From Arthrobacter sp. CJ23 (GTDB taxonomy: Bacteria; Actinomycetota; Actinomycetes; Actinomycetales; Micrococcaceae), in NCBI RefSeq assembly GCF_024741795.1, contig NZ_CP102950.1:4278001-4342000 (forward strand): a DNA stretch of 64,000 nt, written 5' to 3'. Numbering within the stretch: the first letter of the stretch is position 1; every line of letters starts with the position of its first letter. Of the stretch, positions 53,729-62,793 are shown piece by piece. The translations under genes and the position numbers were made by a program. Below the pieces are notes generated by a model, which did not search any database, had not been told where the DNA came from, and was given only the letters and a program-made list of their open reading frames with translations.

Positions 53729-54199
53729 ATGACCACCGCTTCGCATCCGGCCCAGCATCACATGATGGGGTTGACGCTTCATAACGTCACGATGATCGTG
53801 GGCTGGGTATTTCTGGCGGTTGGCGTCCTGGGGTTCATTCCGGGAATCACCACCAACTACGGTGCCATGACGTTTGCGGGACATGAGTCCGGCGCCATGC
53901 TGCTTGGAGTCTTCCAAGTCTCCGTGCTCCACAACATCGTCCACCTCCTGTTCGGCGTTGCAGGCCTGGCAATGGCCAGGACCGGCAGGATGGCCCGCCT
54001 GTTCCTGATCGGCGGCGGCGCCGTGTACCTGGTCCTGTGGATCTACGGCCTCGTCATCGACATGGGCACGATGGCGAACTTCGTCCCGTTCAACACCGCG
54101 GACAACTGGCTGCACCTGGTCCTGGGCGTCGCCATGATCGGCGTGGGCCTCTGGCTCGGACGGGATGCCATGGAGGAGGCGAAGGGGCGGAAAATGTAG
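53729..54199 (+). CDS. DUF4383 membrane protein
   Basis: A 156-aa protein with four hydrophobic segments. The DUF4383 pattern is LGVFQVSVLHNIVHLLFGVAGLA and NTADNWLHLVLGVAMIGVG. AAGGAGGACAT precedes ATG. Function unknown. It converges on the response regulator gene. Confidence 0.87.
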   Translation: MTTASHPAQHHMMGLTLHNVTMIVGWVFLAVGVLGFIPGITTNYGAMTFAGHESGAMLLGVFQVSVLHNIVHLLFGVAGLAMARTGRMARLFLIGGGAVYLVLWIYGLVIDMGTMANFVPFNTADNWLHLVLGVAMIGVGLWLGRDAMEEAKGRKM

Positions 54200-54306
54200 C
54201 GCCCCCTTGTCAGGGAAGACGACGACGGCGGACGCCCCCTTCGCGGGGACGGCCGCCGCGCCGTGTGCCGGGGCCCGTGTGCTGGGGCCTGGCCTTGGCT
54301 TGCCTC

Positions 54307-54987
54307 CTAGCCCAGCAGCCGGTGCTCGTAGGCGAAAGCCACCAGCTGCAGCCGGGTGCGGACACCAAGCTTGGTGAGCACGCTGCGCAGGTGGGTCTTG
54401 ACCGTGGCCTCGGACACGAACAGGCTTTCCGCCATCTCGCCGTTGCCCAGGCCCTTGGCCGCCAGAAGGAAGATGTCCCGTTCGCGAGGCGAGAGAGCCT
54501 CGAGCACCGACAGGTCCGGCCCGGCCACCGGAACCGTCCTGGCCGCATGCTGGAAGAGCTCGTGCACGGAGCCGGGGGCAATCACCGAGTAGCCCGAGTA
54601 GACGGTGCGGATCGCGGCCAGCAGGAACTCCGGCTCGGCGCTCTTGAGCAGGTACCCGCTGGCACCGGCCTGGACGGCTTCCACCACGGCCTGGTCCCGG
54701 TTGAACGTGGTCAAGGCGATGATCCGGGGCTTGTCCACCCCAGCCGCGTCCGCTTCCTCGGCGATCTGCCGGGTGGCCGTGACGCCGTCCATCACCGGCA
54801 TGCGCAGGTCCATCAGCATGACGTCGGGGCGGTCCTGGGCTGCCAGCGCCACCGCCTGCCCGCCGTCGTCGGCTTCCCAGGCCAGGGCCATGTCCGCCTG
54901 GCTCTGCACCAACATCCGTATGCCGGCCCGGAACAGCGGCTGGTCATCCACCAGCGCAACCGTGATGGGCGCTGCGGCTTCAGCCAC
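54307..54987 (-). CDS. LuxR/NarL-type response regulator
   Basis: A 226-aa response regulator. Receiver domain: TVALVDDQPLFRAG (acidic pair), VMLMDLRMPVMDGV (phospho-Asp), ALTTF and GYLLKSAEPE (Lys). The C-terminal LuxR HTH is LSPRERDIFLLAAKGLGNGE and ATVKTHLRSVLTKLGVRTR. I favour GTG 54985-54987 with GGAAGGTG 6 nt upstream; ATG 55008 is also in frame. It overlaps the kinase gene by 8 nt. Confidence 0.92.
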   Translation of the reverse strand: MAEAAAPITVALVDDQPLFRAGIRMLVQSQADMALAWEADDGGQAVALAAQDRPDVMLMDLRMPVMDGVTATRQIAEEADAAGVDKPRIIALTTFNRDQAVVEAVQAGASGYLLKSAEPEFLLAAIRTVYSGYSVIAPGSVHELFQHAARTVPVAGPDLSVLEALSPRERDIFLLAAKGLGNGEMAESLFVSEATVKTHLRSVLTKLGVRTRLQLVAFAYEHRLLG

Positions 54988-56329
54988 GCCCGGCACCTTC
55001 CAGTTCATGGCCCGACGGCGGCGCCGCGGCAGTGAGCGCAGGCGCCGTTGGTGCCGCTTCGGTGAGTGCGGTGCCCTCAGCCACGTTGCCCGCCGGGCCT
55101 GCCCCCTTCTCCGCGGCTTCCTGTTCCGCGGCTTCCTCCGCCGATCGCGATGCCGCATGCGAACCGTAGGGAATGAACACCGTGACACGGAACTGCTCGC
55201 CGTCGGGGCCCGAGGTGAGCCAGCCGCCGGCCAGGTGCGCGCGTTCGCGCATGCCCGGGATGCCGCGCCCCACGCGTTCCGCCGCACCGCCGTCGTCCGA
55301 TCCCCCAATTGAAGCGGACGACGGCAGCTCGGAGGCCACGTGCAGGGTCAGGCCCGGGCCGCTCCAGTCCAGATGCAGCCGTACCGCGGTGCCCCGGCCG
55401 CCGTGCTTGAGGGCGTTCGTGAGGCATTCCTGCACGATCCGGAAGACCGCCAGCTGCTGCCCCGCCCCGAGTTCCACCGGCGTGCCGCTCTCGCTGTGCT
55501 GGACCTTGAGGCTGCCCTGGCGCATCCGCTCAATGAGCGGCCCGACGTCGGTGAGCCGGGGCTGCGGGGCGACCAGTCCGTCGTCGCGCACTCCCTCGAT
55601 GACGCGCTGCGCGTCCACCAGGGCATGGCGTGCGGACGCCGCGATGTTTTCGAGGGCGTCGAGCACGGCCTTGGGCTGGTCCTGGCTGAGATAGCGGGTG
55701 CCGTCTGCCTGGGCGGCGATGACGGCGAGCGAGTGGGCCAGGACGTCGTGGAGATCGCGGGCGATGCGGGTGCGTTCCTGTTCGACCACGAGCTCGATCT
55801 CGGTTTCCCTGAGGCTTGCCTGGGCAAGGTTGCGCGCCAGGGAAAGGCTCCCGCGTTCCTCGTAGAACCACAAGGCGATGCCGACGGATGCGCAGCCCGC
55901 GGCGATGAGCAGGAGGGTGGCGAACAGTTGCCAGCCGTAGTGCTGGAGGGCCAAGCGGTCTCCCGCGTAAAGCGGCAGGAACCAGCCGACACCGTAGGCG
56001 TATCTCCACGAGATCATCATGAAAGTCATGAAGGCGGCAAAGACCAGGTTCGCGCCGGAGGCAATGAGTCGCGTCCGGTTGCCGGCCGTCCACAAGATGA
56101 AGGCCAGCGCGATGAATGATCCGAGGTAGATCGCCCAATGGTTCGAGTACATGGGAGGTATCACGTAGAGCAGCTGGGCACCCAGAAGCACAGCCGTCAG
56201 GCCCAGCGAAATGTAGGGCTTCCATGCAGACGCGGCAATGGCCAAGGTCATGAGAACCAGGGGCCAGGTGCCGCTCCAGTACGGCAGCCCCGGCCCCATG
56301 CGCCCTGCCTCGGCGACACACCACAGCAC
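54980..56329 (-). CDS. Two-component sensor histidine kinase (NarL-partner type), 5' end interrupted
   Basis: A membrane kinase of the HisKA_3 class: several N-terminal membrane segments (to about residue 150), the phosphoacceptor motif TRIARDLHDVLAHSLAVIAAQ near residue 190, and an ATP-binding domain with FRIVQECLTNALKHG and GRGIPGMRERAHL. A Glu/Ala/Pro tail ends it. The only start in the open frame is GTG 56327-56329, inside the first hydrophobic segment. Upstream in the same frame lie ATG 56390-56392 with ribosome binding site, nine codons, and then TAA (56363-56365). This looks like a nonsense mutation in the first helix. Confidence 0.85.
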   Translation of the reverse strand: MLWCVAEAGRMGPGLPYWSGTWPLVLMTLAIAASAWKPYISLGLTAVLLGAQLLYVIPPMYSNHWAIYLGSFIALAFILWTAGNRTRLIASGANLVFAAFMTFMMISWRYAYGVGWFLPLYAGDRLALQHYGWQLFATLLLIAAGCASVGIALWFYEERGSLSLARNLAQASLRETEIELVVEQERTRIARDLHDVLAHSLAVIAAQADGTRYLSQDQPKAVLDALENIAASARHALVDAQRVIEGVRDDGLVAPQPRLTDVGPLIERMRQGSLKVQHSESGTPVELGAGQQLAVFRIVQECLTNALKHGGRGTAVRLHLDWSGPGLTLHVASELPSSASIGGSDDGGAAERVGRGIPGMRERAHLAGGWLTSGPDGEQFRVTVFIPYGSHAASRSAEEAAEQEAAEKGAGPAGNVAEGTALTEAAPTAPALTAAAPPSGHELEGAGRG

Positions 56330-56561
56330 GAAGAAAACGACGGCCGCCGCAGGGGCGCCCCATTACCGTACAAGTTTCAGTGTCTGTTCCATGTCAGCCA
56401 CCCTATCCACGGGCACCGACACAACAGGGCCGATTCCGCCCGCCGGCGCCCGATCTCCACCCGGGAGCCAGCGGATTCATCCCTGGGGCTACGCGAGATG
56501 GCAGATCACGGCAGTCCGGACGCCCCGGCACTGCCGTTAGCTGCGATCCCGGCGGGGAAGG

Positions 56562-57347
56562 TCAGGCCCCCTGGATGATGCTGATCTGGACAGTGCCCGT
56601 ATTGACGATGGTCTTGGCCAGGTAGCAGATGCGGCCGGAGTGCTCCACGGTCTGGGTCAGGATGAGCACCGGGCTTTTGGCGTCGAGGTCGAGCAGCTCT
56701 CCGCGTGCCACACCAGGCGTGCCGGCTGCAATGTCGGTCTCGCCGGGGCCGAAGGAAGGACCCACCGCCGCGATCAGATTTGCCAGGAGCGTGGACTCCT
56801 TGCGGATGTCCTCCGTGATGGCCTGGGCCGCCTCCGGCGCGCTGTCCATGAGCCTGCTCTTGCTCGCCACATGCTCCTGGACCAGCGCGATGGGGGCGCC
56901 GTCGCGCCTGATGATGCTCTCGAAGAACCAGGAGGGGTCTTCCTCCCGGATCCCCAGCGGCTCGGCGGTGAACACGGACGACGACGGGTGCAGGACATGG
57001 GTTGTGCGGCTCACCTGCACGTCGGTGCCGGCTTCGGCCAGGATCTCCTCCATGGGCCGGATCCGTTCAAGGCCCACCCTTGGCAGGCGCGTGGCAACGA
57101 ACCGCCCGATGCCCCGGCGCGAGCGGACATAGCCGTCCTCCTCCAGAAGCATGAGCGCCTCGCGGACCACCGTCCGGCTGACCTTCATGGCAGAACCCAG
57201 GTCCGATTCGGAGGGCAGGATCGATGAGACCGGGAAGTGGCCGCCACGGATCGCGTTCATGATGCGCGAATAGACGGCCACGCGCAGCGGAATGTTGGCC
57301 GAGGTGTCCAGGGGTTCAGAGAGAACGGCTTCAGCGCTGATGTCCAA
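56562..57347 (-). CDS. GntR/HutC-type (UTRA) regulator, probable nucleoside operon repressor
   Basis: A 261-aa regulator with GntR winged helix (VAVYSRIMNAIRGGHFPVSS, then GSAMKVSRTVVREALMLLEE) and a C-terminal UTRA-like effector domain (PSWFFESIIRRDGAPIALVQ, LDLDAKSPVLILTQTVE). Start is TTG 57345-57347 with GAAGGG upstream. It is divergent from the nucleoside transporter gene, with a 15-bp palindrome between, which makes it the probable repressor. Confidence 0.87.
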   Translation of the reverse strand: MDISAEAVLSEPLDTSANIPLRVAVYSRIMNAIRGGHFPVSSILPSESDLGSAMKVSRTVVREALMLLEEDGYVRSRRGIGRFVATRLPRVGLERIRPMEEILAEAGTDVQVSRTTHVLHPSSSVFTAEPLGIREEDPSWFFESIIRRDGAPIALVQEHVASKSRLMDSAPEAAQAITEDIRKESTLLANLIAAVGPSFGPGETDIAAGTPGVARGELLDLDAKSPVLILTQTVEHSGRICYLAKTIVNTGTVQISIIQGA

Positions 57348-57394
57348 GAGGGTCCCTTCATCGATGTTTGAAGTTTACGTCATGGGTATTCCCA

Positions 57395-57418
57395 GCTTGT
57401 ATAACAAGCATGTATGAT
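57395..57418 (+). promoter_or_regulatory. Nucleoside operon promoter and operator
   Basis: The perfect palindrome GCTTGTATAACAAGC (57395-57409) directly precedes a -10-like TATGAT (57413-57418), about 80 nt upstream of the transporter. Repressor bound here would block RNA polymerase. Confidence 0.7.
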
Positions 57419-57499
57419 CCACAGATAAGCCTTCTTGTGCTCTGCGCCACACCTGCATCGAGCCGCCCCCCGCACCCGTTCCCCTGAGGGAGTTTGCCC

Positions 57500-58963
57500 G
57501 TGACACACCAGCTCAGCCCTGTAGTCCCCACCCCAGCAGCCCTTCCCCGCCGCAAGGCGCCCCGCGTGGCCGCCCTGATCGCAACGCTCATCATTTCCAT
57601 CCTGTCCTTCCAGCTCAACGCCAGCCTGTTCTCGGCCGCGCTTCCAGCCATCGCGGCACATTTCCAGGAGTCCACGGAGAACGTGGCCAAGGTCCAGTCC
57701 TTGTTCTTCCTGACGAGTGCCGTCCTGGGCATGGCCTTCTCCCGGTGGAGTGACTTCCTGGGCCGCCGCCGCACCCTGCTGATCGTCCTTGCCCTCATGC
57801 TGGGCGGCACGGTCCTGTGCCTGCTGGCCCCGAACCTGACGGTGCTGCTCATCGGCAGGGTCCTGCAAAGCGCCACCAGTGCCACCTTCACCATCTCCTT
57901 CCTGCTGTTGTCCGAACGCTTCAGCAAGCGGCTGTTCGGCATTTCCGTCGGCATCATCTCGGCCGTCAACGGCGGCATCGGCGGCCTGGACGGCTTCCTC
58001 GGCGGCTTCATCACGGACACCGTCGGCTGGCAGTTCCTCTTCGTCGTGGTCCTCGCAATGGGAGTGGCGGCACTCGTGTGCGTCGCCGTCGTCGTCCCCA
58101 AAGGCTCCGCCCGCGCCCGTGAAGGCCGCATGGACTGGTGGGGCGCCGCCGCGCTGGGCACGTTCCTGGTGCTCCTCAGCAACCTGATCGGACAGGCGTC
58201 CGCCGCCGGCTGGGCAGATGCCTGGACGCTCGGCTATCTCGCCGGAACCGTGGCGGCCGGCCTCGCGTTCGTGGCCGTGGAGAAGCGGACAAGCCACCCG
58301 CTGATCGCCATCGGGCAACTGCGGTCACGCCAGGTATGGCCCGTCCTGGCCAGCACCGTGCTGACGCTAGCCGGCATCTTCTCCGCCCTGAACTTCACGG
58401 TGATCCTGCTCAGCCAGGACGCCAAGGCCGGCTACGGACTCTCCGCCTCCATGTCCGCACTCCTGTACCTCACCCCGACGGCTTTCGTCGGCGTCATCGC
58501 GGCCGTCTTCTCCGGCTGGTTTGCGCAGCGCATCGGCTGGTTCACGGCCCTGCGCATCAGCAGCGGCCTGATCGTTGTAGCCGCGGTGGCCGTCGCCATC
58601 TTTGCCGCAGACCGCTGGATGGTGTTCGCGCTGCTGATCGTCATGGGCGTGCTGTACCTTGGCCAGTTCCAAAGCACGGTCAGCGGCATCGCCGTGCTGA
58701 ATTCTCCAAAGTCCGCGCCTGGCTCCGTTCCCGGACTGAACGGGGCATGCTTCGGCATCGGCGCCAGCATCGGCATCGCCATGGTGGCCCCCGCCGTCGC
58801 CACCGGCACCATCGCCGGCTATCAGACGGCCCTCTGGATCTCCGCCGGCCTTGCCCTGGCCTCGTTCGGCGCCTCGCTGATCCTTCGCCCGGCACCCGGC
58901 GCCGCCGGACACGGAAGCAGCGAAGCCGCTGCGCCGGGCCGCGCCGCCGTCGCAAGCCACTAA
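57500..58963 (+). CDS. MFS transporter, probable nucleoside or purine uptake
   Basis: A 487-aa MFS permease with 14 membrane segments (LIATLIISILSFQLNASLFS at the start; SRWSDFLGRRRTLLIVLALM as the loop 2-3 motif). Start GTG 57500 has GGGAG 8 nt upstream. It is the first gene of a unit encoding nucleoside hydrolase, deaminase and ribokinase, so the cargo is probably a nucleoside (inference). By family alone it could be an exporter. Confidence 0.85.
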   Translation: MTHQLSPVVPTPAALPRRKAPRVAALIATLIISILSFQLNASLFSAALPAIAAHFQESTENVAKVQSLFFLTSAVLGMAFSRWSDFLGRRRTLLIVLALMLGGTVLCLLAPNLTVLLIGRVLQSATSATFTISFLLLSERFSKRLFGISVGIISAVNGGIGGLDGFLGGFITDTVGWQFLFVVVLAMGVAALVCVAVVVPKGSARAREGRMDWWGAAALGTFLVLLSNLIGQASAAGWADAWTLGYLAGTVAAGLAFVAVEKRTSHPLIAIGQLRSRQVWPVLASTVLTLAGIFSALNFTVILLSQDAKAGYGLSASMSALLYLTPTAFVGVIAAVFSGWFAQRIGWFTALRISSGLIVVAAVAVAIFAADRWMVFALLIVMGVLYLGQFQSTVSGIAVLNSPKSAPGSVPGLNGACFGIGASIGIAMVAPAVATGTIAGYQTALWISAGLALASFGASLILRPAPGAAGHGSSEAAAPGRAAVASH

Positions 58964-58992
58964 GAACCCTCACCAACATCACAAGGAGCACC

Positions 58993-60018
58993 ATGAACAC
59001 CACAGAACCCCAGCCGTTCTACCTGGACTGCGACACCGGCATCGACGATTCCCTGGCGATCGCCTACCTGCTGTCCAGCCAGGAAGTGAACCTGGCGGGC
59101 ATCGGAACCGTGAGCGGCAACGTCAGCGCACGCGCCGGCGCAACGAACACCCTGGACCTGCTCCGCGCCGCGGGGCGCTCCGGGATCCCGGTCGCCGTGG
59201 GCGCCCACGATCCCCTGCGCGGCCAGTTCGACGGCGGCGCACCGCACGTGCACGGCCACAACGGAATCGGCGGCACCATCTTGCCCGCATCGGACTGCGG
59301 CCCAGAGGCTGAAAGCGCAGCGGAGATGCTGGTCCGCCTCGCCCACGAACACCCCGGCACGCTGCGGGTCATCGCCGTCGGCCCCCTGACGAACCTGGCA
59401 CTGGCCCTGGAACTGGATCCGGAGCTGCCCCGGCTGGTCCGCGACGTCACGGTCATGGGCGGGGCGGCCTTTGTGCCGGGCAACGTCAGCCCGGCCGCCG
59501 AGGCCAACATCATCAACGACCCCGAGGCCGCCGCCGCCGTGATGACGGCTGGCTGGCCCGTGACCCTGGTACCGCTTGACGTGACCATGAACCACCGTTT
59601 CGACGAAAGCCACCGCACGGCCTTGGCCGAGGCAGGCCACCCGGTATCCGACGCCTTGGCCGACATGCTGGTCCAGTACTTCGGCTTCTACCGCTCCATC
59701 TTCGGCGAGGCCTGCGCCGCCCTGCACGACCCCCTGGCAGCAGCCGTCGCCGTCGGCGGCCTGGAGCCCGACGACGCGCCGTTCGTGGAGATCTCGGTGG
59801 ACACCAGCGACGGCCCTGGCCGCGGGAAGACCCATTGTGTGAGGATCGACGGCGGCGCCGCACCCGGCGAGCGCACCGCACCCGAGCGGGCGTCCCGCGT
59901 GGTGCTCTCCGTCAGGGACGACGCGGCGGCACACTTGCTGGAACGCATCCTGACCTTGCCCCTGCGGGGCGAAGCAGCGCCCCACGGCGCCGCCCTGAAC
60001 GAAAGGATCCACTCGTGA
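58993..60018 (+). CDS. Inosine-uridine preferring nucleoside N-ribohydrolase
   Basis: A 341-aa nucleoside hydrolase splitting nucleosides into base and ribose. The calcium-binding motif is FYLDCDTGIDDSLAIAYLL at residues 10-28; the rest shows family features VIAVGPLTNLALALE and VTVMGGAAFVPGNVSPAAEA, and the catalytic His region LHDPLAAAVAVG. GGAGCACC precedes ATG. The stop overlaps the deaminase start by 4 nt. Confidence 0.94.
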   Translation: MNTTEPQPFYLDCDTGIDDSLAIAYLLSSQEVNLAGIGTVSGNVSARAGATNTLDLLRAAGRSGIPVAVGAHDPLRGQFDGGAPHVHGHNGIGGTILPASDCGPEAESAAEMLVRLAHEHPGTLRVIAVGPLTNLALALELDPELPRLVRDVTVMGGAAFVPGNVSPAAEANIINDPEAAAAVMTAGWPVTLVPLDVTMNHRFDESHRTALAEAGHPVSDALADMLVQYFGFYRSIFGEACAALHDPLAAAVAVGGLEPDDAPFVEISVDTSDGPGRGKTHCVRIDGGAAPGERTAPERASRVVLSVRDDAAAHLLERILTLPLRGEAAPHGAALNERIHS

Positions 60019-60530
60019 CCGCATTTGATGCAGCCTTGCCCAGCGGCGCCGGGGCCGAGGTCACCTCGGCCGACATTGAGCAGCTTCAGCGGGCCATCGC
60101 CCTGGCGTGGCTGGCGCGCGAGCGCGGCGACCACCCCTTCGGAGCCCTCTTGCTGGCCGCGGACGGGACGGTGGTTGAAGCCATGAACACCGTCAACACC
60201 GAGCACGACCCCACCGGGCACGCAGAAACCAACCTGGTCCGCCTGAGCGCGAAGCAGCTGGATGCCGAGGCCTTGGCCGGGAGCACGCTCTACACGAGCA
60301 CCGAACCGTGCGCCATGTGCACGGGTGCCATCTACTGGGCAGGCATCGGCCGCGTAGTCTACGCGCTGCCCGAACAGGACCTCGCGGCGATCGTCACCGA
60401 ACAGTCCGGCGTGCCCACCATGGACCTTCCCTGCCGCGAGGTGTTCGCCCGTGGCGGCCGACCCGTCGCCGTGGCGGGTCCCGCAGCCCTGCCCGAGGCC
60501 GCCGAGGTCCACGCGGGATTCTGGCTGTGA
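60015..60530 (+). CDS. Nucleobase/nucleoside deaminase (CDA superfamily)
   Basis: A 171-aa zinc deaminase. The active site is GHAETNLVRL (His, Glu) and STEPCAMCTGAIYWAG (two Cys), the pattern of guanine/cytosine/adenine deaminases. In an operon with nucleoside hydrolase it probably removes the amino group from the released base, but the substrate is unproven. GTG 60015 overlaps the hydrolase stop. Confidence 0.9.
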   Translation: MTAFDAALPSGAGAEVTSADIEQLQRAIALAWLARERGDHPFGALLLAADGTVVEAMNTVNTEHDPTGHAETNLVRLSAKQLDAEALAGSTLYTSTEPCAMCTGAIYWAGIGRVVYALPEQDLAAIVTEQSGVPTMDLPCREVFARGGRPVAVAGPAALPEAAEVHAGFWL

Positions 60531-60577
60531 GAGCAACGGGCGGGCACCCTGAACCCGCAGCAAGCGAAGGACCTGGC

Positions 60578-61420
60578 ATGCCCGCATCGCCCACACTCAC
60601 CGTGCTCGGCAGCCTCAACGTCGACCTCACATCGCGCGTCCACCGGCTTCCCTCGCCGGGGGAAACCATCGGCGGAGGCACTCTCACCCGCCAGCCCGGC
60701 GGCAAGGGAGGCAACCAGGCGGCAGCGGCAGCCCGGCTGGCCGGCGCCGCCCGCATGGTGGGCGCAGTAGGAGACGACACGGACGGCCGGAGCCTCACCC
60801 AGGCCCTGGCCATGGCCGGGGTGAACACGGATGCTGTCCGGCAGGTGCCCGGTCCGAGCGGAACGGCCCTGATCGTGATCGACAGCGAGGGCGAGAACCA
60901 GATTGCCGTCTGCCCGGGCGCCAACGCGCACGTGGACCTGGAGGGCGCGGACTTCTCCGATGGCGGCACTGTGCTCGCCCAACTGGAGATCGACGTCGGG
61001 ATCGTCCTGGAAGCCGCGCGCCGCACTACAGGCTTCTTCGCCCTCAATGCCGCGCCCGCCCAGGAACTTCCCGCGGAGCTTCTGGAACGGTGCGATCTGG
61101 TGATCGTGAACGAGAGCGAGTACGGACTGATCCCCCAACTCGGGAACGCCAAGCGGGTCGCGGTGACCTACGGCGCCGGCGGGGCCTCCATGTTCGCGCA
61201 CGGAGTCAAGACGGCCCATGCCCCCGCACGGAAGGCCCGAGTGGTCAACAGCGTTGGTGCCGGCGACGCCTTCTGCGCAGCGCTGGTCCTGGCCCTGGCC
61301 TCGGGGCTGGATGAGCAAAGCAGCCTTGCCACGGCCTGTGCGGTGGGGGCGGACGCCGTGGCGAGTGAACTGTCCCAGCCGGAGTTCGGGCGCCTGGAAA
61401 GCTACAGCGGCGGACTCTGA
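60578..61420 (+). CDS. rbsK: Ribokinase-family carbohydrate kinase
   Basis: A 280-aa PfkB-family kinase. Start: TVLGSLNVDLTSRVHRLPSP and GGKGGNQAAAAARLAG typical of ribokinase; the catalytic anion-hole/base motif is SVGAGDAFCAALVLA near the end. It would phosphorylate the ribose freed by the nucleoside hydrolase. ATG 60578 has GAAGGA 8 nt upstream. The operon ends at a 65-bp palindrome. Confidence 0.9.
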   Translation: MPASPTLTVLGSLNVDLTSRVHRLPSPGETIGGGTLTRQPGGKGGNQAAAAARLAGAARMVGAVGDDTDGRSLTQALAMAGVNTDAVRQVPGPSGTALIVIDSEGENQIAVCPGANAHVDLEGADFSDGGTVLAQLEIDVGIVLEAARRTTGFFALNAAPAQELPAELLERCDLVIVNESEYGLIPQLGNAKRVAVTYGAGGASMFAHGVKTAHAPARKARVVNSVGAGDAFCAALVLALASGLDEQSSLATACAVGADAVASELSQPEFGRLESYSGGL

Positions 61421-61465
61421 CGAGCAGTGGTCCAGCAGGAGGAGCAAGCTGGGCGCTAGGTGGAA

Positions 61466-61530
61466 GCAACGCGAGGTCACTTACGGCCCATTAACGCCCT
61501 CCGGATGGGCCGCAAGTGACCCCGCGTTGC
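61466..61530. repeat. 65-bp long-stem palindrome, copy 3
   Basis: 24-nt arms (61466-61489 and 61507-61530) pair at 22 of 24 positions around a 17-nt loop. It lies between the convergent ribokinase and malic enzyme genes and may terminate both. Confidence 0.9.
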
Positions 61531-61599
61531 TGTTAAACACAGAACGACGGCGACGCTCCCCAGCACGGGAGGCGTCGCCGTCGTCGGCTTATGCGCTGG

Positions 61600-62793
61600 C
61601 TACTCGGCCGCGGCGGCGGCAACAGCCGCGGTCACGGCCGGGGCCACGCGTGCGTCCAGCGGGCTGGGCACGATGTAGTCGGCAGCGAGGTCTTCCTCGG
61701 CCAGCGCGGCGATGGCCCGGGCTGCGGCGAGCTTCATGGCCGGGGTGATGCGGCGCGCGCCGGCGTCGAGGGCGCCGCGGAAGATGCCCGGGAACGCCAG
61801 GACGTTGTTGATCTGGTTCGGGAAGTCGCTGCGGCCGGTGGCGACAACGGCTGCGTACTTCTGGGCAACCTCGGGCAGGACTTCCGGGTCCGGGTTGGAC
61901 AGCGCGAACACGATGGCGTCCTGGTTCATGAGCTTCAGGTGGTCCTCGGCCAGCTTGGAGGAGGAGACGCCCACGAACACGTCGGCGCCGAGGAGCGCTT
62001 CGCCCGGGCCGCCGGAGATGTTGCGCGGGTTGCTGCGCTGGGCCATCTGGGCCTTCTTGCTGGCGGGATCGGCGGCGATGTCGGCACGACCGGCGTTGAT
62101 GGCGCCCTTGGAGTCGAGCAGGACGACGTCCTTGACGCCGGCGGTCAGCAGGATCTCGGCGACGGCGATGCCGGCTGCTCCGGCGCCGGAAACGACCACC
62201 TTCAGGCCTTCAAGCTCGCGCTGGGTCACCTTGGCGGCGTTCGTCAGGGCCGCGAGGACCACGACGGCGGTGCCGTGCTGGTCGTCGTGCATGACCGGGC
62301 AGTCGAGGGCTTCGATGAGGCGCTCTTCGAGTTCGAAGCAGCGCGGGGCCGAGATGTCTTCCAGGTTCACGGCGCCGAAGCTGGGGCGCAGGCGGACCAG
62401 GGTCTCGATGATTTCGTCCACGTTGGTGGTGTTGAGCACCAACGGGATGGAGTCCAGATCGCCGAAGGCCTTGAACAGGGCGGACTTGCCCTCCATGACG
62501 GGCAGGGAGGCGCTGGGGCCGATGTCGCCCAGGCCCAGGACGGCGGTGCCGTCACTGACGACCACCACCAGGCGCTCGGCCCAGGTGTGGGTGCGGGCGA
62601 GCCCGGGGTTCGCGTGGATGGCGCGGCTGACCTGGGCAACGCCCGGGGTATACGCAATGGAGAGGTCGCGCTTGTTGTTCAGCGGAACGGTGCTGGAAAT
62701 CGTCAGCTTGCCGCCCACGTGGGCGTCGAAGATTTCCTCGTCGCTCAGGACAAGGGCGGATTCGGTTTCGGCGGGGGTTGTCTCAATGGACAC
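61600..62793 (-). CDS. NAD(P)-dependent malic enzyme
   Basis: A 397-aa short-type malic enzyme that decarboxylates malate to pyruvate. It shows IAYTPGVAQVSRAIHANPGL with the catalytic Tyr region, LGLGDIGPSASLPVMEGK with the substrate-side Lys, PVMHDDQHGTAVVVLAALTN for the metal, and the Rossmann motif VVSGAGAAGIAVAEILL. ATG 62791-62793 is preceded by GAGGAGACAAAGACGTGTCC. The 282-nt region to the next gene (62794-63075) holds its promoter; I see an AT-rich stretch near 62980-63020 and a 10-bp palindrome GGTCTAGACC at 63052-63061 but no clear sites. Confidence 0.93.
   Translation of the reverse strand: MSIETTPAETESALVLSDEEIFDAHVGGKLTISSTVPLNNKRDLSIAYTPGVAQVSRAIHANPGLARTHTWAERLVVVVSDGTAVLGLGDIGPSASLPVMEGKSALFKAFGDLDSIPLVLNTTNVDEIIETLVRLRPSFGAVNLEDISAPRCFELEERLIEALDCPVMHDDQHGTAVVVLAALTNAAKVTQRELEGLKVVVSGAGAAGIAVAEILLTAGVKDVVLLDSKGAINAGRADIAADPASKKAQMAQRSNPRNISGGPGEALLGADVFVGVSSSKLAEDHLKLMNQDAIVFALSNPDPEVLPEVAQKYAAVVATGRSDFPNQINNVLAFPGIFRGALDAGARRITPAMKLAAARAIAALAEEDLAADYIVPSPLDARVAPAVTAAVAAAAAE

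Noticed and set aside
54200..54306. GC-rich stretch between convergent genes as terminator
   Set aside because: Only a 4-bp stem with a short loop is visible, too weak to call.
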